Assembly (NCBI GenBank): GCA_023487095.1
Contig: JAMDEL010000056.1
Coordinates: forward strand, 1-20,898
Length of the DNA stretch: 20,898 nucleotides
From: Patescibacteria group bacterium
Lineage (GTDB): Bacteria; Patescibacteriota; Doudnabacteria; UBA920
Direction: 5' to 3'
This document shows, one piece after another, positions 13,170-19,126 of this stretch. Under the pieces are notes generated by a model. That model had not been told where the DNA came from. It saw only the letters and a program-made list of their open reading frames with translations, and did not search any database. A program made the translations under genes and the position numbers. Every line of letters starts with the position of its first letter. Position 1 is the first letter of the stretch.

Positions 13170-15230
13170 ATGCACAGTCTGGACACCAAAATTGAAACTT
13201 TCTTTAAACTCCAAAAGCCGCAACTTGCGGCTTTAAAAAAACTTGGGATTTTTTCCGTCCAGGATGCGCTTTTGCATTTCCCTGTCCGTTATCTTGATTT
13301 TTCCAAAACCCAAAGCCTGAAAGACGTAAAAGCCGGGGAAAACGTTACGGTAAAAGCCATGATCAAATCCATTGTGGGACGCTTCTCTTTCCGGGGCAGG
13401 ATTTCTCTCGCTGAAGCGGTTGTGTCGGACCAGACAGATTCAATAAAAGTCGTTTGGTTCAACCAGGGCTATTTGGCCAAAAGCCTTAAAAAGGGAGATG
13501 AAATTTTTCTTGCGGGTGCGCCTGATCTATACAAAGGCAAGCTGCAGTTTACCAACCCCATTTATGAAAAAGTTTCGGACTTCCCCGTCCACACTTCCAG
13601 GCTGGTCCCGGTCCACAGGCTAAAAAACGGCCTCTACCCCAAGACGTTTAGAAACCTAATTAAAGCCTGCTTGCCGCTAAAAGACAATCTGGATGAAATC
13701 TTGCCTACAGAAACTTTGGAACAAAATGGTTTGCCCCGGATTTCCGAGACGGTTGAATATTCCCATTTTCCAAAAAACCCCGAACAGGCTGAAGCGGCAA
13801 AAAAACGCCTGGCTTTTGAAGAAATTTTTATTAATCAGCTCGCCGCCCATAAAACCAAGCTAATTTTACAAAAAAAGAAAGCCCACGCTGTTGGCTTTGA
13901 CCAGAACCTGGCCAAAAAATTCCTAGGCAGGCTGCCTTTTGAACTTACGCCGGGACAAAAAAAGGCCGCCTGGGAAATCCTTCAGGATTTGGAAAAAACC
14001 ATGCCCATGAACCGCTTGCTAGAAGGCGACGTGGGCAGCGGCAAGACTCTGGTGGCCATTATGGCCGCTGTCCAAGCCTCGGCCAAAGGTTTCCAGGCGG
14101 TTTTTCTCGCACCCACGGAAATTCTGGCCAAACAACACTTTGAAACGGCAAAAAAATACCTGCTCGGACCCGGCCACTTGCACCCAAATATCCGCTCTGC
14201 TCTCCTGACCCAAGGCTACTCCCGAGTTGACAATAAAGAAACAAAAAAACAACATCTTCTGGCGGAAATCCGCGGAGGCATGCCGGCCATATATTTTGGT
14301 ACTCATGCCTTGCTGCAAAAAACGGTTAAATTTAAAAAACTGGCCTTGGTGATAGTTGACGAGCAGCACCGCTGGGGCGTTAAGCAGCGAGCCGAACTTA
14401 TCCAAAGCCAAAACCGCGTCCCGCACTTACTGTCTTTGAGCGCCACGCCCATTCCCAGAACTCTCAAACTAGCCATGTTCGGCGAGCTGGATATTTCACA
14501 GATAAAGACAAAACCCAAAGACCGCAAGCCAATAAATACCCGGCTGGTGGAACCGGAGGGTCGGACCCGGGCTTACCAATTTTTGTCAGAACAAATTAGC
14601 CTGGGCCGGCAGGCTTTTGTAATTACCCCATTAATTGAAGAGTCTGATGTTTTAGGTGTAAAAGCCGCCAAACTGGAGCTGCTTGCCCTGCAAAAAACCT
14701 TCCCAGGCTTTAAAATCGGCCTGCTGCACGGCAGGATGAAAAGCAAGGAGAAAGATGCCGCTATGGCGGATTTTCTGGCCAACAGAACCCAAATTTTGGT
14801 GGCCACCTCCGTTGTGGAAGTCGGCGTTGACGTACCCAACGCTTCGGTTATGATAATTGAAGGAGCCGAACGCTTTGGACTTTCCCAATTGCACCAATTC
14901 CGCGGGCGCGTAGGCAGGGCGGAGCACCAGTCCCACTGTCTTCTGTTTGCGTCAACCGAAAACCAAGAAAGCAAAAACCGGTTGACGGTTTTTTCCAAAA
15001 TTTCAGACGGTTTTGAGCTGGCAGAAGCTGACTTAAAATTCAGAGGCTTTGGCGAACTCTACGGACAAACCCAGGCGGGTTGGAATTTAAAATACTTTGA
15101 CCCGGCTTATCTTTCCTTGATTGAACCGGCCAAACAAGCCGCAGCCAAATTGCTTTCAGAAGATTTTGAACTAAACAACCACCCTAAATTGGACAGTAAA
15201 ATAAAAAACAGAACTATTCACTTTGAGTAA
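13170..15230 (+). CDS. recG: ATP-dependent DNA helicase RecG
   Basis: 686 aa, the normal length for RecG. The N-terminal wedge/OB region (~1-200) has V-R-Y-L-D-F-S and the G-x4-V-x-A beta segment near 55-65. Helicase motifs follow: Walker A G-D-V-G-S-G-K-T (286-293), L-A-P-T-E-I-L-A (313-320), DEQHRWGVKQR (397-407), S-A-T-P-I-P-R-T-L (424-432), then the second RecA lobe with GLLHGRMKSKEK, A-T-S-V-V-E-V-G-V-D-V-P-N and Q-F-R-G-R-V-G-R. The C-terminal TRG-like part ends in the F-R-G-F-G-E-L-Y-G-Q-T-Q-A-G segment. RecG remodels stalled replication forks and branched DNA. The gene follows tRNA-Arg and ends one codon before a terminator. Confidence 0.98.
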   Translation: MHSLDTKIETFFKLQKPQLAALKKLGIFSVQDALLHFPVRYLDFSKTQSLKDVKAGENVTVKAMIKSIVGRFSFRGRISLAEAVVSDQTDSIKVVWFNQGYLAKSLKKGDEIFLAGAPDLYKGKLQFTNPIYEKVSDFPVHTSRLVPVHRLKNGLYPKTFRNLIKACLPLKDNLDEILPTETLEQNGLPRISETVEYSHFPKNPEQAEAAKKRLAFEEIFINQLAAHKTKLILQKKKAHAVGFDQNLAKKFLGRLPFELTPGQKKAAWEILQDLEKTMPMNRLLEGDVGSGKTLVAIMAAVQASAKGFQAVFLAPTEILAKQHFETAKKYLLGPGHLHPNIRSALLTQGYSRVDNKETKKQHLLAEIRGGMPAIYFGTHALLQKTVKFKKLALVIVDEQHRWGVKQRAELIQSQNRVPHLLSLSATPIPRTLKLAMFGELDISQIKTKPKDRKPINTRLVEPEGRTRAYQFLSEQISLGRQAFVITPLIEESDVLGVKAAKLELLALQKTFPGFKIGLLHGRMKSKEKDAAMADFLANRTQILVATSVVEVGVDVPNASVMIIEGAERFGLSQLHQFRGRVGRAEHQSHCLLFASTENQESKNRLTVFSKISDGFELAEADLKFRGFGELYGQTQAGWNLKYFDPAYLSLIEPAKQAAAKLLSEDFELNNHPKLDSKIKNRTIHFE

Positions 15231-15260
15231 ACCACCTACAATTCGCCAGGTGGTTTTTTT
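15231..15260 (+). terminator. Intrinsic terminator of recG
   Basis: ACCACCT (15231-15237) pairs with AGGTGGT (15248-15254) across a 10-nt loop, followed immediately by six T. It begins at the base after the recG stop codon. Confidence 0.9.
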
Positions 15261-15265
15261 ATACC

Positions 15266-15294
15266 TTGACAATTTGGCCTTATTTATGTATAAC
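15266..15294 (+). promoter_or_regulatory. Strong sigma-70-type promoter
   Basis: TTGACA (15266-15271) and TATAAC (15289-15294) are separated by exactly 17 bp. Transcription should start near 15301 and run into the small GC-rich ORF. This is the closest match to a consensus promoter in the window. Confidence 0.78.
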
Positions 15295-15300
15295 TCTTTT

Positions 15301-15393
15301 ATGACCAAGGAGGACTGGTTGCCAATTTAACTTGCATACGCAAATAACCATGGCAACAAAATACTCCTTAGGTTGTAGGAGAAAGAATAACTG
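15301..15393 (+). promoter_or_regulatory. Structured leader with an alternative pairing around the ribosome binding site
   Basis: The leader holds AAGGAG (15307-15312), CTCCTT (15364-15369) and AGGAG (15377-15381, a possible RBS for the ORF at 15394). CTCCT can pair either with the distal AAGGAG or, across an 8-nt loop, with the RBS, so two exclusive folds exist. It also contains two tiny reading frames, 15301-15330 (9 codons) and 15350-15394 (14 codons). The second ends in TGATG, overlapping the next start. A switch or leader-peptide control is inference. Confidence 0.4.
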
Positions 15394-15654
15394 ATGTCAA
15401 GAAAACCCAGCAGTGCAGCGATGGCGTTCGCTGCGTCCCAAGGCCAGTCCGTGGATCAGCGGACGAATATGTTTTTCAATGGTATCCCTGGGGGAGACCA
15501 AAGGCAGATTGTGGCCGAATGGGCGGACAAGCACGGAGGGACTCTCCCTCCTCACCTGGCCGCCATCAAGATGTGGCCGGGGAGCCAGACCGCCGGCCAG
15601 TGGCTGGAAGTCCACCAGAACGGCAACAACGGCCACGGCAAACTCGCAACCTAA
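15394..15654 (+). CDS. Small GC-rich hypothetical protein
   Basis: 86 aa with no recognised family. It begins with a basic Ser/Ala-rich stretch (S-R-K-P-S-S-A-A). It continues through a probable helix with R-Q-I-V-A-E-W-A-D-K-H-G-G and ends in a polar Gly/Asn/His tail (N-G-N-N-G-H-G-K). The ATG overlaps a 14-codon upstream frame as TGATG. This frame is preferred because a strong promoter on the same strand lies 100 bp upstream and a terminator follows at 15790. Codons are GC-ending far more often than in the neighbours (AAC, GGC, CTG, GTG), suggesting foreign origin or different selection. Overlapping frames at 15413-15760 (+) and 15397-15756 (-) are less protein-like. It could also be part of a non-coding RNA. 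Confidence 0.45.
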   Translation: MSRKPSSAAMAFAASQGQSVDQRTNMFFNGIPGGDQRQIVAEWADKHGGTLPPHLAAIKMWPGSQTAGQWLEVHQNGNNGHGKLAT

Positions 15655-15789
15655 CGGAAAGCAGATTCCGACAGAACCACCGGCCTCCTGGGGCTGGATA
15701 AGGGTGTACCCCTTAGCAAGAGGTTCTCTCAGGATTTGCATCCATTCATTTGCCAATTAGCCCTTCCAGGAGGGCCGATGAAGCAAAAA

Positions 15790-15831
15790 GGGGCCGGCGG
15801 AGATCTTGTATCCGCCTGCCCCTGTTTTTTT
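15790..15831. terminator. Bidirectional intrinsic terminator between the small ORF and radA
   Basis: GGGGC-c-GGCGGA (15790-15801) pairs with TCCGCC-t-GCCCC (15111+ offset, i.e. 15111 is not meant: 15811-15822 here), an 11-bp stem with one mismatch and a 9-nt loop. A T-run follows on the + strand, and an A-run before the stem gives a T-run on the minus strand. It can end both the + strand small-ORF transcript and the minus-strand radA transcript. The preceding 15655-15789 stretch holds only a weak 5-bp hairpin (15760-15775) and no convincing gene. Confidence 0.85.
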
Positions 15832-15843
15832 AAAAATACCTAA

Positions 15844-17172
15844 TCAAACAAACTTTAAAGCTTCCTCAAGGGTTCTGACCTGGAGGATTTTTATTTTGCC
15901 CTTGGCCGAAACTTTGGTTTTCGGGCAAATCACTTGCTTAAAACCCAATTTTTCGGCTTCTTTTATCCGCTTTTCCAGGTTCGGCACAAACCGGACTTCT
16001 CCCGAAAGCCCCAGCTCCCCTACTGCTACCGTACTTTCCAAAATGGAATCCTTGATACTGGAAACAATGGCCATGGCCACGGCTAAATCTGCGGCTGGCT
16101 CATCTACTTTTATCCCGCCAACCACATTGACGTAGACATCCTGGTTGGATAAATTTAAGCCCGCCCGCTTGCTTAAGATAGCGGCCAGCAGCTGAAGACG
16201 GTTATTATCAAATCCAGCCGTAGTCCTTTTGGGGTAACCAAAATTGGAAACTGAGGTCAAAGCCTGAATTTCTAAAAGCAGCGCCCGGCTTCCCTCCATA
16301 ACCGACGTAACCACATTCCCCGAAGCCTGAACGCTTTCCTCAGCCAAAAAAAGCTGGGAAGGGTTTTTTACTTCTTTGAGGCCTTCGGGCAGCATTTCAA
16401 AAACCCCCACCTCATTGGTGGTGCCAAAACGGTTTTTCACGCAGCGCAAAATTCGGTAAGTGGCAAACCTTTCGCCTTCCAAGTACAGCACCGTATCTAC
16501 CATATGTTCCAAAGTCTTCGGCCCGGCCAAATAACCCTCTTTAGTGACATGGCCAATGATTAAAAAGGTTATATGAAGGCTCTTGGCCAGGTGCATAATC
16601 TGCTGCACTGCAAAGGTCACCTGAGCCACGCCGCCTGCCACGCCAGAGGCCTGTTCACTATACATGGTCTGAATGGAATCAATAATCACTATCCTGGGCT
16701 TTTGGGCTTCAACCGCTGCCAAAATTGCTTCCAAGCTTGTTTCAGACAGGACGGCCAGCACCCCGTCCGTTTTAAGACGATTGGAGCGCAGCTTTATCTG
16801 GGCCGCGGACTCCTCGCCCGACACATATAAAACTTCGTTGGAATCAAGCCCCATGGCCATCTGTAAAGCCAAGGTTGACTTGCCAATACCTGGATCCCCG
16901 CCCAGGAGAACCAAACTGCCCGGTACAAGCCCCCCGCCCAGAACTTCGTCAAACTCCCCGATGCCGGACTTAATACGCCCGGCAAAACTCAAGTCTACTG
17001 CGGATAAATCTATAGGCGAAGCCGCGGAGTAGGCTGGCCCATTTTTGGCCCTAAAAGCCTCTCGTTTTTCTTCCAAGGTATTCCACTGTCCGCATTCGGG
17101 GCATTTACCCTGCCAGCGCGGGCTGCGGAAATTGCAATTTGAACACACAAAAACGGTAGATGATTTAGCCAT
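15844..17172 (-). CDS. radA: DNA repair protein RadA
   Basis: 442 aa, normal RadA length. The N-terminal zinc finger has C10-x2-C13 and C24-x2-C27. The RecA-like core has Walker A G-G-D-P-G-I-G-K-S-T (91-100), Walker B V-I-I-D-S (162-166) and the RadA-specific K-N-R-F-G motif (246-250). The C-terminal Lon-protease-like domain (~270-442) contains D-V-Y-V-N-V-V-G-G-I and the family's G-E-V-R segment; no Lon catalytic Ser-Lys pair is expected in RadA. RadA drives branch migration of recombination intermediates. It is convergent with recG and the small ORF, and lies downstream of the TolB-like gene on the same strand, separated by a large hairpin. Confidence 0.98.
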   Translation of the reverse strand: MAKSSTVFVCSNCNFRSPRWQGKCPECGQWNTLEEKREAFRAKNGPAYSAASPIDLSAVDLSFAGRIKSGIGEFDEVLGGGLVPGSLVLLGGDPGIGKSTLALQMAMGLDSNEVLYVSGEESAAQIKLRSNRLKTDGVLAVLSETSLEAILAAVEAQKPRIVIIDSIQTMYSEQASGVAGGVAQVTFAVQQIMHLAKSLHITFLIIGHVTKEGYLAGPKTLEHMVDTVLYLEGERFATYRILRCVKNRFGTTNEVGVFEMLPEGLKEVKNPSQLFLAEESVQASGNVVTSVMEGSRALLLEIQALTSVSNFGYPKRTTAGFDNNRLQLLAAILSKRAGLNLSNQDVYVNVVGGIKVDEPAADLAVAMAIVSSIKDSILESTVAVGELGLSGEVRFVPNLEKRIKEAEKLGFKQVICPKTKVSAKGKIKILQVRTLEEALKFV

Positions 17173-17181
17173 ATGTTATTT

Positions 17182-17238
17182 AATAAAACCACAACCCAGA
17201 GCCTTGCCTAAAAGGCAAAAATAAGTTGTGGTTTTATT
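17182..17238 (-). terminator. Large hairpin between the TolB-like gene and radA
   Basis: A perfect 14-bp stem (17182-17195 with 17225-17238) encloses a smaller TGCCT/AGGCA hairpin (17205-17217). Reading on the minus strand, the stem ends in TTTTATT, a moderate T-run, so it probably ends the TolB-like transcript. It could also act as an attenuator before radA, which starts 10 bp beyond it with no evident own promoter. Confidence 0.65.
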
Positions 17239-17253
17239 TTTTATATTATTTAC

Positions 17254-18471
17254 TTACTGCCCGGCATCCAAATAGTACAAATAACCGTCCTGGGCATTTT
17301 TGAAAAACAGCTTGCTGGAAGCGGGATTTAAGAACAGGTTTTCGCCGTCAACCGGACTGGCGGTAATTTTATACAGCTTGTTGGTCAAGGATACGGTGTC
17401 CAGCCTGTAAAAATCATCCTGGGTTATGTTTCCGCTTTCCGCGGAAGGACTGTCCTGCTTGGGCACGGCAGCAAAAACGGTCTTACTGTCTTTGGACCAA
17501 ACCGCCTTCGCAACCGTAGTAAAGACTCCTAGGTTGGACGGCATGGAGTTCTCCAGGCTATACACCCAGAGTTGGTATTTCTGGCTCACGCTGTCTTTTT
17601 TGTTAAAAAGGAATTTCTTGCTGTCAGGGCTCCACAAAACGCCAAAATTGTAGCCGTCTTTTACCAGGCCCTGCCAAACTTTGCCGTCCGGGGTAACTAG
17701 GTTTATGGCGTTCTTCGGGCCAATGTTGCTGAATTCATAGTATGCTATGCTCTGGCCATTGGGGGCTATTTCCAGCTGGTCGTCCTGCTCCCACATTTCG
17801 GCGATTTCTTTCCAATTTTTTGTGTCCGGGTCGGAAATATTCAGAGTAGCCTTACCCTTATCTAACCAGATATACATGACTTTGTCTGCCGACGGAAGCC
17901 AACCCACGGAAATCACCTGGTCGGGATAGTCAGTGTAAGTTTTGGTCTGGGCGTTGAAATAGCTGAAATATTTCTTACTGCCCTCAACAATCTCTGCAAT
18001 ATAATCGTTGCCCTGGCTTGGCCAGATTACCCGGCTTATCCTGGTTTTAATCGGCATGTCCAATTTTACTTTCTCATTGAGCTGCAAAGGACTGCTGTCA
18101 GATTTTATGCCCGCCTGATAGACTTCACCGTCGCGGTTGAAATAGGAAATGGCCGTTCCGTTGTAAAAAATAATCGGGTTAAAAACCGGCTCATCACTTA
18201 AGCGGTAGACGCTTACTCCGTCATCGGCTACGGGCGGAGTGGTGCTGGCCTGACTGTCCCCGCCGCCGGTATTGCCCGTGTCTCCGGTATTGCCCGTGTC
18301 TCCGCCGGTGTTATTTGTGTTATTTGTCTGGTTGGTATTGTCAGTCGTGTTATTTTGGGAGGGCGGAGTGGTGGTGCTTTTACCACCGTATTTTGAATAC
18401 ACCAAAAAACCCAAAGTGCCGACGATTAGGATAAAAATTGCGCCAAGTATGGCAATGGCTTTTTTATTCAT
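17254..18471 (-). CDS. Membrane-anchored TolB-like beta-propeller protein
   Basis: 405 aa. An N-terminal signal anchor (~5-26) is followed by a low-complexity Thr/Asn/Gly/Asp linker (~28-85, with G-N-T-G-D-T repeats). A propeller of repeated ~45-residue blades then runs to the C-terminus. Typical blade pieces are V-I-W-P-S-Q-G, V-G-W-L-P-S-A-D-K-V, V-L-W-S-P-D-S-K-K-F-L-F and A-V-W-S-K-D-S-K-T-V-F, the pattern of PD40/TolB-type blades. The propeller should face outside the membrane and bind protein or glycan; there is no catalytic motif. It lies 54 bp downstream of the NTF2-like gene on the same strand and may belong to the same surface apparatus. The binding partner is unknown. Confidence 0.85.
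   Translation of the reverse strand: MNKKAIAILGAIFILIVGTLGFLVYSKYGGKSTTTPPSQNNTTDNTNQTNNTNNTGGDTGNTGDTGNTGGGDSQASTTPPVADDGVSVYRLSDEPVFNPIIFYNGTAISYFNRDGEVYQAGIKSDSSPLQLNEKVKLDMPIKTRISRVIWPSQGNDYIAEIVEGSKKYFSYFNAQTKTYTDYPDQVISVGWLPSADKVMYIWLDKGKATLNISDPDTKNWKEIAEMWEQDDQLEIAPNGQSIAYYEFSNIGPKNAINLVTPDGKVWQGLVKDGYNFGVLWSPDSKKFLFNKKDSVSQKYQLWVYSLENSMPSNLGVFTTVAKAVWSKDSKTVFAAVPKQDSPSAESGNITQDDFYRLDTVSLTNKLYKITASPVDGENLFLNPASSKLFFKNAQDGYLYYLDAGQ
18266..18301. repeat. 18-bp exact tandem repeat (two copies) within the linker of the TolB-like gene
   Basis: The unit CCGGTATTGCCCGTGTCT occurs at 18266-18283 and again at 18284-18301, with a degenerate third copy after it. It encodes the Gly/Asn/Thr/Asp linker repeats, and the 18-bp period keeps the frame, so copy-number change would lengthen or shorten the linker. 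Confidence 0.85.
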
Positions 18472-18525
18472 TTTTATTTTTTGTTAATTTAGGCTGATGC
18501 AACCACTCGGCCTAATAAATAATTG

Positions 18526-19125
18526 TTATTGTTTTATAGAACTTACAATCCACCTATTGCCGTATTTTTCAAGGCCCAACTCCAAATTTATTTTTTTTGT
18601 GCTTTCCAGCTTTTGGAGCAGAGCCTGGCTGGCAGTGTTGTCGTCCACGGCGGGCGCGGGGAAAAAATTGCTATACACCTTAAGTTCAACAGCTATACTG
18701 ACCGACAAACGGCCAACTTGGGAATAGGTATACCTGAACGAATCTTTTATAGCCTTGGCTTCCTGGTAATATCCTGGTTGGGTCTTTTTTTCTAAAGAAT
18801 TCTCATACTCTACGGTTTTTTGCTGCATTTGGGAGGTTTCGTAATCACCCAAAGCGGTCAAGTTTGAATAATCCGCATAGCTATATGTATTATACAATTC
18901 CGCGAAGTTTTTTACAAATTCGTAAACTATTTTTTCTTGCTCGGGATCCAACTGATAATCCGGCAGGGTTTGGACTGGCGCCGGTGACGATACAGACGGG
19001 GTTTCCTGGCTGGCGACTGGACTGGCCGGGCCCCCTCCGGCCAGGGACCTGAAGACAAAATATATAGCCACAAGAACCAGTAGCCCCACAGCCGAAAAAA
19101 TCAAAATTTTATATGTCTTATTCAT
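18526..19125 (-). CDS. Membrane-anchored NTF2-like protein, possible VirB8-like secretion component
   Basis: 199 aa from the ATG at 19125, which directly follows the upstream stop (1-bp gap); a longer in-frame start at 19233 would lie inside the upstream gene. One N-terminal transmembrane helix (~6-27) is followed by a Pro/Ser-rich linker. A soluble domain (~55-199) begins with an alpha-helical F-V-K-N-F-A-E-L-Y-N segment and ends with beta strands (S-V-S-I-A-V-E-L-K-V-Y and I-N-L-E-L-G-L-E-K-Y-G-N-R-W-I-V). That order and the terminal G-N-R-W-I-V strand fit an NTF2-like fold as in VirB8/TcpC, components of DNA-transfer machines. The VirB8 link is inference from topology, size and the neighbouring muralytic gene. 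Confidence 0.65.
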   Translation of the reverse strand: MNKTYKILIFSAVGLLVLVAIYFVFRSLAGGGPASPVASQETPSVSSPAPVQTLPDYQLDPEQEKIVYEFVKNFAELYNTYSYADYSNLTALGDYETSQMQQKTVEYENSLEKKTQPGYYQEAKAIKDSFRYTYSQVGRLSVSIAVELKVYSNFFPAPAVDDNTASQALLQKLESTKKINLELGLEKYGNRWIVSSIKQ

Positions 19126-19126
19126 T

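Noticed and set aside
15413..15760. Overlapping + strand ORF (115 aa) and minus-strand ORF (15397-15756, 119 aa) as genes
   Set aside because: Both are rich in Trp/Arg/Pro or show shadow-like composition and arise from the GC-rich frame; the 86-aa frame has the better start context. Neither can be fully excluded.
18487..18515. TTAGGC/GCCTAA inverted repeat as a terminator before the TolB-like gene
   Set aside because: The stem is only 6 bp with a 15-nt loop and no T-run follows on the minus strand.
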